Part shown: piece by piece, positions 8,160-18,280 of the stretch
Position numbering within the stretch: position 1 is the first letter of the stretch
Layout: every line of letters begins with the position of its first letter
Assembly (NCBI GenBank): GCA_015680685.1
Contig: MNCI01022067.1
Location: 2,212 to 22,658, forward strand
Direction: 5' to 3'
DNA length: 20,447 nt
DNA from: Gnetum montanum
Lineage: Eukaryota > Streptophyta > Gnetopsida > Gnetales > Gnetaceae
Made by a program: the position numbers and the translations under genes
The notes under the pieces: generated by a model
The model's input: the letters and a program-made list of their open reading frames with translations, nothing else
Told to the model about the DNA's origin: nothing
Databases searched by the model: none

Positions 8160-11100
8160 CATACAGTCATGCTAACACATGTTGTCATTGATTGGATCAA
8201 AGCTGGCCACCTTCCCAGGAAATTCTATAATCCTGGGAGTCCTCTAATATACTTAAAAATCACTAAAAATGCACCATGTAAGGCTCTTTTGGATTCAAGT
8301 TCCAATGTCAACTTGATTTCTCAAGAAATGTACAAGGCATAGAACTTGCCTCCATTAAAAAAGAGCAACATCTATCTAGAGTTGGCCAACCAGTCCATCA
8401 TTGTTCCATTGGGATTGGTGGAAGACATTATTACCACTGTTTGTGGGTGGTCATACCTAGCTGACTTCCTAGTGATTCAGGTGAACAATGGTAAGGGGGA
8501 CTTCCCAATCATAATTGAAAGAGCATGGCTAAGCACCATCGACGCACACCTAGGAATCCATGATCTTTCCCTAGAAATATCAAAGGAAAATACATTTGAA
8601 AGGATTGAGAAGAAGAAAGTTCCATGCATCGCATACAGTAACACAAGGTGTAATTGCGTGCAGAGGTCATGGCTTGTGCAAAGTTTAACATTGCTTGCAT
8701 GCAATCAGTGTGCACAAGTGATCAACATACGAAGATGCTTGTATGCAGCAACCAAACAACAAGAAGACACCTAGTGGCTAATAGCTAATCAAGAAAGCAG
8801 TTCACTCATATGCATGGAACCAACTGAGGGTTTGACTTGCGCTTACATCGATAGCATAGACACATTAGAGCAAGTCCACCGCCAACTTCCAAATCTTAAC
8901 CTTAAAAATGTCAACTGGGGGAAGTTGGAAATCCCTGAGAAATTTAAGCAAGAGCCCCTCAAGCTAAAACCATTGCCCACCAGTATGGAATACACATTCC
9001 TGAAAAATGAAAAACCAGTAATTATCAACGCTAAGCTTGCTCCTTAATAGAAAGAAGAACTACTGAAGGTAATCAATAGATGGTCAAAAGCCTTCACTTG
9101 GTCATATCCCAAATTAATTGTAATAGATCCTAGGATATGCCAACATAGGATTTACACCAACCCCTCCATGAAGCCTTGAAAACAACCATAGAGGCATTTC
9201 AACCCAAAGCTAAAGCAAGTAGTTAAGGAAGAAATCAAACAGCTTGTCAAGGTTGGGTTCATATACCCCATTGTTGATAGCGAATGGGTTAGCCCCTTAG
9301 TTATTGTGCCTAAAAAGGGAGGCAAATAGAGGGTGTGCATATATTTCAGGCTATTGAATATAGCAACATTCAAAGATCACTTTCCATTACCATTTATTGA
9401 CCAAGTCTTAGACACCATCGCAAGGCATCGCTGCTACAGTTTTCTGGATGGATATAGTGGATATAATCAAATACAAATAGCCCCAGAAGACCAAGCCAAG
9501 ACTACGTTCACTAGTCCTTGGGGAATGTTTGCATAAAAATAGATTTCGTTTGGCTTATGCAATGCCCCTGCAACATTTCAATGACTAGTTCTAAGCATCT
9601 TCCAATAGCAGATAGGAAATGGTGTAGAAGTCTTTATGGACGATTTCTCCACCTATGGAGCAAACTTTGATCAAGCCTTGGACTAGTTAGATTAAGTGTT
9701 AAAAGATGTGTAGAAACCAATTTGAGGCTCAATTGGCAGACAAGCCATTTGATGGTCCAAGAGGGCATAGTATTAGGGCACAAAATTTCACACAGGGATA
9801 GAGGTAGACCCCGAGAAAATCAAAGTTATCCAAGGAATTACCCATCAACCAAAAATTGTCAAAGATATTCAGTCATTCCTTGGACATATTGGCTACTATA
9901 GGAGATTTATTGAGAACTTTTCAAAGGTTGCCAAACCAATGGTGAAATTAATGAAAAAGGACGTACCTTTCAAGTGGACTAGGGAATGTGAATTAGCTTT
10001 TCAAACTCTGAAATAGAAGCTAGTAGAAACACCCATTCTACAAGCTCTTGAATAGTCCAAACCATTCCGTATCATGACTGACATATCCAACTATGCCTTA
10101 GGAGCTATACTTACACAATTAGATGACCAAAAGCATCCTTATTACATCCATTGTGCAAGTAGAAGTATCGCTAGTGCAAAACTTAACTACACTACCACAG
10201 AGAAAGAATTAATGGCTGTAGTGTTTGCACTAGAAATGTTTAGACATTATGTATTGGGATATAAAGTATATATACATACAAATCATAATGCAATAAGATT
10301 CCTCATGAATAAGCCAATTGTAAGCTCTCATATCATACGATGGCTTGTAATCTTACAAGAGTTCGATCTTATGATGATCAATCGTAAAGGCACCAAGAAC
10401 GTAGTTGCTGATCATTTATCTCGGTTGTGATGGGACAACAAAGAGGACAAGTATCCAATTTCTTATTATTTTCCTAATGAATTCCTCTTTGCTGGTGTAG
10501 TGAATAATCAATCACCCATGGAGACAAACTAGTACAATGGCATTCTTACCTATCTCCTCACCCAACAAATACCACAAGAGTTAAACCTTAAGAAGAAATA
10601 ATAGTTTCTTCATCGAGCTAAGTACTTTATGGAAATCAATGGGCAACTTTACAAAGTATGTCTCGATGGCTTGGTTTGATGGTGTGTTCCTAATATAGAT
10701 CAAATGCGAGTTCTCTAAGATGCTCATGAGGGTCCTTGTGGGGGTTATTATGCTGGGAGACGAACAACCATCAAGATCTTTCTTGCAAGATATTATTAGC
10801 CTACATTGTTTAGAGATGTCCATCAATTCGTCCAATCTTGTAAGCATTGTCAACATGATGGGGGAATGACTACTAGAATGGAGGATCTGCAACAATGGAT
10901 CCAACTGTTAGAACCCTTCAACATTTGGGAAATTGATTTTATGGGTCCAATTACACCAATGTCCAATGGAAAGGCCTATATCATTGTTGCTATTGATTAC
11001 CTAACTAAATGGGCAAAAGCAGCTACTATTAAGGACTATACATCATCTACAACTACACAATTTGTTCAACAACAAATCATGAATAGGTTTGGTATGCCTC

Positions 11101-11879
11101 GTGCACTTATTTCAACCAATGGTACCCACTTCACAGGTGCAAATTTTTAGAAATTAATGCAACACTCAAGGGTTGAGCATAAATTGACTACACCATGCCA
11201 CCCCCAAGTGAACGGTCAAGTAGAAGTCACCAACAGGGAGATTACAAAGATATTGACAAGAACCATTAGCAAGTTTAGGTGAGACTGGAGCACTAAACTA
11301 AATGATACTCTTTGGGCATACCACTCTACACGAAAACTCCCTACAAGCTACTCTCCCTATGAGTTAGTGTATGGTAAATTACCAAGGCTTCCCATTCAAA
11401 CTGAGCTCCATACACTATCCATGGTATGTCACTTCAACCTTAACCTTGATCTAGCACAGAAACAATAGTTAGTAATCCTTAACTTGCTAGATGAAAACCG
11501 ACTAGCTGCCCCATCATCTAACAAGTTGCACATGGCATTCAATAAACAATGTCATGACCTAAGGATTAGGAAAGTTAAATATCAACCAGGAGATAAGGTT
11601 CTCTACTGGAATCCCACACATGTGCCACAACATACTAAATTTTAAACACTATGGGAAGGACCTTATATTATTTATGCAACTTTTCCTTCAGGGGCCATGA
11701 CAATATACAAACTTGAGAGCCTAGATAAGAAATTGTTGGTTAACGTACAACAAACCAAACCTTTCCATGAGCTTAGGACAACCAGTACACATGTTACCTC
11801 TGTTGATGAACAACCTTACTCACTATTTTGGATCTCCTCCCTCCAACTTAGTCATGGGGGAGGTAGCCACCTATGCTAA
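8160..11879 (+). pseudogene. El2 pol: protease, reverse transcriptase, RNase H, integrase (broken)
   Basis: The polyprotein would copy element RNA into DNA and integrate it. Domains follow the Ty3/gypsy order. Protease: ALLDSSSNVNLIS, with the expected DSG reading DSS at 8292-8300. Reverse transcriptase: KVGFIYPIVDSEWVSPLVIV near 9250-9310, SFLDGYSGYNQIQIAPED near 9440-9490, and FMDD at 9633-9644. RNase H: TDIS at 10077-10088, TEKELMAVVFALE, HTNH at 10275-10286 (normally HTDH), ending VADHLSRL. Integrase: a zinc-binding part with CKHC at 10839-10850, the first catalytic Asp at 10935-10937 (WEIDFMG), threonine where the second Asp is expected (ISTNGTHF, 11115-11117), and Glu at 11223-11225. 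From 7941 to 11879 all homologous pieces share one frame, interrupted by about 31 stop codons and no evident frameshift. It cannot make a working protein. Confidence 0.93.
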
Positions 11880-13511
11880 TAGTTTTAGGCCCTCAATTCT
11901 TTTTGAATTTTTTTTTTACACATTTTTCTTTTACGCATTTTTCCAACTTTTCTTATTTTTTTTACACCATCATTCATATTTTTACTATTTCTTTGTTTGC
12001 TTGATTTACTTTTATTCATCATCCAATAAGTGCTCATGATGGTGGATTGCATTATATCATATTGATTTCTAATGTTTGGTTTTTACCTTTGAATTATAAT
12101 GCTGATATTAAGGTATGGTTCATTTGGTAAAATAGGCAATGAGTCCACACCATCCATTCATCCATTCAACTCTATGATCTCCTTTGGCTTGGAACTATAC
12201 AATCCCCTTTTTCTAAGTAAATTTATTAATGAATTGGTGGATGGGTACTTTTCAAACCAAGAAAAGACTTAAAGGATGAAAAGGATGTGACTTCAAGGGG
12301 ATTCGATGCATTTGTGCTAGCCATTCTCTTGGATGCTTGGATGCTTGTTTCTTGGGTTTTCCACCATTTTGACATTGTTCAAAAAGCGGGAAGTCAAGTG
12401 AATAAAAATAAGTCTTTGCATGGTGTGGTTCTCACACAAAGAGAGAGAGAAAAAAAAGAAAGAAAGAAAAAAAGTGAGAATTCTAAGCACACCCCTTAGA
12501 CATAATAAAGCAATATGGGCTACAAGCACTAGTTATGAAACTGGAAAGGCATGTTACCCATGCCTAAAGGTTCCCTCTAACTAAGGCCCTTTCTCACTTC
12601 CTGCTTCTCCATCTCGCTCTCCTTGGGATGGTGATCACTCTTTGTGAAGGCATTCTTGTTACTTCAAGAGGATGGATTGGCCAGGTGTATTGATGCAAGG
12701 TCACTGAATGTGGTTGGTTTGAATCTGGATTTGGGATGAAGTTCTACTCAGTCATCTTAACCATAAAATACATAAGGGGCTTTACACAACCTTATTCTTG
12801 GGATTCCATTCCATTCTCTCCTCTCCATCTTTCTTCCCATTTTCCACCTCATTGTTGGTTTTATCATTAGTCTGTTTTAGGTTGATGCATTATTTTTCTT
12901 TGGTGAATTCTTGTGGGTAATTTTTTAACTCTTACTTCCAAATGACATTCCTAGAGCCTATGGACTCTTTGGTTTGTGGGTTTTTCAGGGCATAAATGGC
13001 ATGAGCCTACTTTGGGGAGGCCCCACTGGAATTCCTTTTTGATGCAATTATTAAGTTCTTTTNTATCAACTGCATTATGGTTTATCTATCCTTGCTCATT
13101 TGTGACTGTGTTGTGTGTGCAAACGACGATCATAAAAACAATGAACTGGGCTTGGAGGAAGCACTTGGGATGGACCAGAACTAGAGCATTTATGAAAGGA
13201 GCAAGTCTAGTGGTGTGGTTATGGATAAATAATGGAAGGCACAATCTCGGCATTGACGACAACACGCTTCATCTTCTTTCTCTCTCTTTCTCTTCAAATT
13301 ATCAAATAAAGGCTTGGATGTCATTTATGTACGAGTGTTCACCACAATGGTCATGAACACTAATGTTGTAATATGCTTATTGATCCATTCACTAGGCATG
13401 TTGAGACTATCATCCCATTCCATTGTTAGTTGTCAATTAGTCAATAATCCCATACCTTCCCAATATTTTGTAAGGAACTCAAGGACGAGTTTTCATTCAG
13501 TTGTGGGGGTA
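11880..13511 (+). other. El2 3' region between integrase and 3' LTR, no recognised gene
   Basis: These 1.6 kb start with a T-rich run (about 11898-12020) and contain a GA/AAAG purine run at 12438-12478. One unresolved base (n) is at 13063. The longest open frame (12976-13356, 126 codons including the n) has no motif I recognise. Long 3' regions of this kind are known in Tat/Athila-type elements, some with an extra open frame. I see no clear envelope-like transmembrane or signal pattern here, so I call it untranslated or too decayed to read. Confidence 0.6.
13503..13511 (+). other. Polypurine tract of El2
   Basis: GTGGGGGTA lies immediately before the 3' LTR start TGATGAGAG. A G-rich purine run in this position primes plus-strand synthesis in LTR retrotransposons. 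The last two bases before the LTR are TA. Confidence 0.6.
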
Positions 13512-13518
13512 TGATGAG

Positions 13519-13651
13519 AGTAGTTACTCTAATTATTAGAGTGGTTACTCTAGCGGTTACTCTAGTGGTTACTCTAGTAGTTATTCTAATTATTAGACTG
13601 GTTACTCTAGCGGTTGCTTTAACAGTTATTCTAATTATTAGAGTAGTTGCT
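13519..13651. repeat. Shorter minisatellite in U3 of the El2 3' LTR
   Basis: TAATTATTA occurs three times (13530, 13587, 13632) with spacings 57 and 45. These equal the consecutive spacings 57 and 45 between copies four, five and six of the 5' LTR array. The 5' array spans about 144 bases more, which is almost the whole LTR length difference. Confidence 0.88.
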
Positions 13652-13659
13652 CCCAAGTC

Positions 13660-13667
13660 TATAAATA
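13660..13667 (+). promoter_or_regulatory. TATA box of El2 3' LTR
   Basis: TATAAATA in the same context (CCCAAGTC before, CAATGCCCAAG after) as in the 5' LTR. In principle it could drive transcription rightward out of the element. Confidence 0.6.
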
Positions 13668-14424
13668 CAATGCCCAAGCGCACAATTGGGAAGAAGTCTT
13701 TCAACAGTTAAGTAGCGAAATTCTTGCAGTCTATTTGAAAGTTAGAGTATTTTCCAAGTGCCCACAACAGGCGGTCTAAGTGTGGATGGATCTTTATTTA
13801 AGCATTGTGTACCTAAGCACACCTTGTGTACCGCAATAACTATGAGCTCTTTGATTCATCCTTGCAACACTTGAGATTTGTTTTCTTACACATTTCTTTT
13901 ATTTTATTTTCTTATGCATTTATTTTATTTTCTGTTATGCACTTTACATTTATGTTATTAGTAGAGTAATTCATTTTTATTAATTAAGCAAATTGTTAAA
14001 TTACACAAGCACGACCACTTCGAGTATGCGTGTAATGCTTGGTAACCCAGTAACGATTAGCATTTGGTAATCCCAGTAGTGTTGCACTGGTTCAGGATGT
14101 GTATAGCAAGTGGGAACAGATGCTAGTGTTAGGATTAGTTAGAACTTAGTTAATGAGTAGTTAAATTAAATTAGTCACTTAGTTACCTCTCTCCTTCCCT
14201 ACTAGTGCAGAACGTAAAAACATAAAAGCTATAAAAATCATAAGCCTCAAGCTTACTTAACCATACAATCATGACATACAGGTAAGCTTGGGAAGACAAT
14301 GATCAACCAACCCGTCCTTGTTCCACAAGGGTGCATAAGCACTTAGTCCTTGGAATTCGACCAGATCGTGCATGAAATGCTTGTATTCGTATGGTTGAAC
14401 GTAAGGGTACCTTGTCACTCATTA

Positions 14425-14429
14425 GTGAG
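14425..14429. repeat. Right target-site duplication of El2, GTGAG
   Basis: GTGAG directly after the 3' LTR equals 4438-4442. Confidence 0.85.
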
Positions 14430-15251
14430 GCATGTGATATGATATTGTTTAGCACAAGAAGGTGAATTAAAACATTATAAATTGAGTTTTAAGTTCTAAA
14501 TCTAAGAAATAGTGAAAGTAAATCCTTTATTAGCTCGATGGTGATAAGTATCTATTTCCATACTTCTATATACGTTATAGGCTAGTGTTATTGCCACTAG
14601 GATTTCCAAGGAATATCATTACTAAGCATACCATGTGATATCACTACTATGTTACTAGACAATTATACTTTACACTTGAGATTGGTCATACTTATGCTAC
14701 AAAGTTACTAATGTACGATGGAAATGTAAATGACAAAGTAAATGTAAGATGCATCAAAAAGTAAAAATTTGTTCTAAGTGAAATGCTACAATGGTTTGAA
14801 ATAATCTTGATATTTATTTCTAGCCATGAAATGTACCTAAGTACATCTCACTTGAATAGAGATCTTGTACTACTATTTCAGATTACATTGCAAGTACTCA
14901 TGGACTAACTCTAAGCTCACAAAAACAAACTACAAGAATTTGCCTAAGAGTTGACAAAAAAAGGTGCATTAAGTGCAATGGTTAGGTGCTATCTATAGAT
15001 ATTAACAACCCCAAATACATTATATCTATGATATCATATGAAGAAATACCATGTTATAGGAGGGATGTTGGAACCAGAAATAATTGTAACATAAGTGCAT
15101 TCCAAGATTTATAAAAGTTTATAACTCAATGCTACCTAATAGAATCAAACCTATGACATGGGGTCAATATTCATACCGTATTGTAGCAATAATATTGTAA
15201 ATATGATATCATAGGTGTGATGTCACACTCAACTTATTAATTATTCATCAA
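14430..15251 (-). repeat. El3 LTR, 5' portion, continued after El2
   Basis: GCATGTGATAT directly after the duplication is the reverse complement of the ATCACATGC block in the El2 LTR U5, so the El3 LTR continues here. Further right, CTAACTCTAAG...AAACAAACTACAAGA at about 14907-14938 matches the El1 LTR block CTAACTCTAGG...AATAAACTACAAGA at 3722-3750. The 5' terminus is placed at 15251, where the minus strand starts TGATGAATAAT, like El1. Both parts together make about 1,002 bp, similar to the other LTRs. The target duplication of El3 would be AATCC (15252-15256). No gene is seen here. Confidence 0.65.
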
Positions 15252-16184
15252 ATCCCTTTTTTATTTTTATCTTTCTTTTAACAGGCTTCTTAAAACTATG
15301 ATGTTACATTTTTTATAGATTTTTTTGTAGCAAGGTGTTGAAACCAAAAAAAAAAAAAAAAATTTAATAATAAGCCAAAAAAATTTCATAGGGCATCACA
15401 AGCTTGACACCAAGTAGACATCATAAAAAAATATGAGATGAAAAAACTTTCCAATTTTAGGATTGTTTACTTAGGTGTACAACCTTACAATTGATATATT
15501 AAAAAAATAAGTGAAGAAAGTTAATTGTTAGTAGGGAGAAAGGTGCCAATCCTAATAAAAGTTACATTACTTTTCAACACTCAGGATTGAATTTAAAATA
15601 ACAAAAGAATTTGAAATATAGAGTTATGGCTTCATACCAATATTTCTATCAAAGCAAGAAAGTGGTATCACTTGTGAAAGATCCTCACCTTGTCGCTTGT
15701 TATTGATCTTATGAGTGAAAGCCGAACCTTTGCATCCAAGCTTGAACTTAGGTCTTCAACTTGAGAAACAAGCACCTTACCATCACTTCAAATGACAATC
15801 CCTTGTTATATTCCTCTACGATTCTTTTAATATATTATGTTAGCTATCTGTGTTAGGGTGTAAATGTAGTCAATTTAGTTTGAATTCCAAATGGTTGCAA
15901 AACTCTTATGTTCTTTGGTATGTTTTACTTGGACATTGTATTGTATTTGGATTGTGTTTCAGTTGTTGGGCTTGGGGGCAAGGATGTCTTGGGGGAGGTG
16001 GGGGGTGTGTGGACATTATATTCTTCTATAATTCTTTTAATGTATCATGATAGTTATATGTCTTAAAGCTTGGGAGCACCTATGTGTGTTGGAACCAAAA
16101 CTTTTTTTTAACAATATTTGCCCCCAAAACATATATTCAGATAAGAACTTTATAACTTAACATTGCCATTTTCGATGAGAATTG
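15252..16184. other. AT-rich intergenic DNA, no gene recognised
   Basis: This stretch is not alignable by eye to the retrotransposons. It contains a run of 17 A at 15346-15362, a diverged pair of 50-bp direct repeats (15806-15855 and 16016-16065) and a G-rich run (15968-16005). Short open frames here show no recognisable protein features. Confidence 0.6.
15806..16065 (+). repeat. Pair of diverged 50-bp direct repeats, 210 bp apart
   Basis: TTATATTCCTCTACGATTCT at 15806 and TTATATTCTTCTATAATTCT at 16016 start two 50-bp copies (15806-15855 and 16016-16065) that are about 80 per cent alike. The 160 bp between them include the G-rich run at 15968-16005. Confidence 0.7.
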
Positions 16185-16410
16185 AACCATAGCTTAGAGC
16201 TTCATCAAGAAACCCACGACTAGGATATTTTATTGAGAACGGTCAATATAGTTCCATAGCTCACATTTTATTCAAGGCAAGGATTAAAACAAGGCCATGA
16301 CTTAGAGCTTCATTAAGAATCCCACCACTACGGTAACAGCTGATTTTATTCGGAGCGGTCAATATGGTTCCATGGCTCAAATTTTATTCAAGGCAGGGAT
16401 TAAAACAAGG
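16185..16410 (+). repeat. Tandem duplication, units of about 108 and 116 bp
   Basis: Two adjacent copies share ACTTAGAGCTTCAT or GCTTAGAGCTTCAT at their start (16192 and 16300), CGGTCAATATAGTTCCAT or CGGTCAATATGGTTCCAT in the middle, and GGATTAAAACAAGG at the end (16281 and 16397). The second copy has about 8 extra bases. The block ends about 70 bases before the proposed transcription start of the bL28 gene, so it may form part of its upstream promoter region. Confidence 0.85.
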
Positions 16411-16447
16411 AGCTCTATCGCTGTAATGTAAATACAATCTGAATTGG

Positions 16448-16457
16448 TTTAAAAATA
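16448..16457 (+). promoter_or_regulatory. Possible TATA-like element of the bL28 gene
   Basis: TTTAAAAATA lies 55 to 65 bases before a strong splice donor, at a suitable place for a short first exon. This is inferred from position only; no other core element confirms it. Confidence 0.3.
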
Positions 16458-16479
16458 AACGGAGGTGCTGTTGCATCAG

Positions 16480-16512
16480 GTTGCCGAAACGAATTTCATT
16501 CAGGCTCAGGCG
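16480..16512 (+). other. Proposed non-coding first exon (5' UTR) of the bL28 gene
   Basis: The sequence around 16441-16560 is less AT-rich than its surroundings and contains GGCG followed by GTGAGT at 16513, a perfect plant splice donor. A 5'UTR intron would then run to an acceptor before the ATG at 18281, for example GTGTTGCAG ending at 18255. Exon limits are inferred, and the start position is a guess from the TATA-like element. Confidence 0.35.
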
Positions 16513-18255
16513 GTGAGTTTCTGCACTGCATCTCAACCTTTGCAGAAGTCGGACGTTAAACATCCTCGTGCAAGGCGCATACCAGGCACGGCATTGGTTT
16601 TTGTGAGTTTCTCAAACTAGGGCATCTGTTTTTATTTAACATTTGATTCGTTTTTACAGATGTTGCATAGGGATTTAGGGATTTGAAAACAGTGGCATTT
16701 TGGATTCGAGATCCGTAAACATTGCTTCTATGATTTGCATACGCTTTCCTGCGTTTTACGAATTGCAAGGGTAAATATGTCTGAAGAGACCTATATCGAT
16801 AACGCCGGAGTCGGAATGTGTTTGATTAAATGTAGTTATACAGTGTCCATGGAGAGCCAGTAAATTGACTCGGCTGCACATCAAAGATCCTAAACTTACA
16901 CTTCCGATCGCATGGAGAAATATTTGAAGGTTCCTTGAGTTTAATGGACTTCACAGCTAATGATTGCTTGAACATTATTAAAACTGAAATTGAAATTTTT
17001 TACTTAAGAAGGCCATTGAGACAGAGATCCTTGGATGGAAAAATTTATAACTCACAGCAGCACTAAGGTTACCAAGCTAAAACTCTTACCACTAAGCCAA
17101 GAACCTGAACTTTATTATATATTCAAAATGCATAAATACTATGCCTAAAGTTCTGTTGCCCTTAGGTTTTATATTACAATTCACATCTCTTAGAAGTTAA
17201 AACTGAGTAGCTATAAACTTTTTTGTAGTATGTTTGCTGGTAGAATTCCCAGGAGCATTTCACTTTGTAACAGCTTAGCAGAAAAGCATCCACACCGCTA
17301 AGTTGACCTTGAGTCGATGCTTATTTTTTTTGTTAATTACATCCAATGGTTTAGCATCCTAGATAGTTATATTTTTCCCGATTACGACCATTTTGTCCTG
17401 CCCAGGGTAATTGATACCTCTGCGTGTTTGTGTGCTCGTGGTTTTGAATTTCTTTTGACTCCTTGTACCTATCTACACTATAAAAGCGCTGTATAATTAA
17501 TTTGGGGATGGTTTTGTTAGTTTCATTTCACCCTTGTTTACGAGACTAAATCTTTAGCCACCGCATGTTCTATTACGTGTTTTCTTAATATCTCGTCGCT
17601 CTCTCTTTTTAGTGTACTTCATCGTCGGTTTCCTTCTTTAATCTTTAACATTTAAAAATTATTTTAATTGCCTTCTAGAACTAAGGAAATCTTATGTATG
17701 AGTGCCATCTCTGTTCCTCATAGTACGAATGAACCGTCTGAAATGATAACTCTCACTTTCTTTCCTATGGGCCTTTAATCCAATCTTGAAAACATTGAAA
17801 TAAACGATCATTAATTTCAAATGATCCTGTGGGTGCTCCTTATTTATTGGAAAAATCATTGACTACATGATGACCTACCAAGAATTTTAGATTTTAGAAA
17901 TTTATTTATATGTATGGAAAACATAAATAAATAGTATTTTACAAATTCATTAGATATTGAAATACATGGGCTTCAAAATTAAGAGAACGTTACTTGGAGT
18001 GGAGGAGCATTCAAGTGTATACCATGGTTTTGTTTTTAATGCATTTGACGTAGGTTAAAAAATCTGTAAGTTGGCACTTAGAATTATATTGAATAAGATT
18101 GAAATGTATGTATTGTGCAAACATGAATTTATGAAGAGTATAGACTGCTTAAGAAGAAAGACAATCAATATTTTTTGCATCATGCATGTTCATGCATTTG
18201 GTTTTATCGTTCGTTTTAGCACATCCTTCCTCATCCATGAGCTTAAGTGTTGCAG
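16513..18255 (+). other. Proposed 5' UTR intron of the bL28 gene
   Basis: It is 1.74 kb, AT-rich, and bounded by GTGAGT and TTGCAG. It contains no supported coding region; the open frames at 16556-16768 (minus) and 18071-18262 (plus) have no recognisable features. A decayed tRNA-like piece lies at 17036-17106. The alternative is that 16.4-18.2 kb is simply upstream intergenic DNA. Confidence 0.35.
17036..17106 (-). repeat. Decayed tRNA-like or SINE-head sequence
   Basis: The minus strand reads TTGGCTTAGTGGTAAGAG, a good RNA polymerase III A box (TGGCNNAGTGG pattern). At tRNA spacing downstream, GAGTTATAAATTT could be a worn B box (GGTTCRANNCC pattern), with about half of the positions kept. 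It may be an old tRNA-derived SINE or a tRNA pseudogene. No poly(A) end or flanking duplication was located. Confidence 0.35.
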
Positions 18256-18280
18256 TTTATAGAAGCAGCAGGTTGCAAGA

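Larger units (their letters stand above)
4443..14424 (+). mobile_element. El2: full-length, inactive Ty3/gypsy LTR retrotransposon
   Basis: The element is 9,982 bp. It has two LTRs, a GTGAG target duplication, a PBS directly after the 5' LTR, gag, and a protease-RT-RNase H-integrase order that defines Ty3/gypsy rather than Ty1/copia. A long 3' untranslated region and a G-rich tract precede the 3' LTR. No chromodomain is visible after integrase. The tRNA-Asp-type PBS and integrase motifs such as NGQVEVTNREI suggest a non-chromovirus (Tat/Athila-like) lineage, which is inference. By hand count the last 375 bases of the two LTRs differ at about 40 positions, mostly transitions, so the insertion is old. 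Many stops make it non-autonomous. It lies inside the LTR of El3. Confidence 0.93.
13512..14424 (+). repeat. El2 3' LTR (913 bp)
   Basis: It starts TGATGAGAGTAG, aligned without gaps to the 5' LTR start, and ends CTCATTA where the 5' LTR has CTCATCA (CA changed to TA). It carries a shorter U3 minisatellite, the TATA box at 13660, and a mutated polyadenylation signal near 13830. The U5 region from 14049 matches 5131-5505 with about 40 differences. Confidence 0.92.

Noticed and set aside
8477-9373. Several minus-strand frames over El2 pol
   Set aside because: They are shadows of the plus-strand protease and RT, whose motifs are clear.
12287-12529. Overlapping 70-codon frames on both strands
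   Set aside because: Low-complexity sequence around the GA-rich run with no recognisable motif.
13441-13711. Open frames on both strands at the start of the 3' LTR
   Set aside because: Same minisatellite artefact as in the 5' LTR.
15850-16050. 66-codon frame with a Gly-rich end
   Set aside because: The glycines come from the G-rich tract; no homology or context supports a gene.
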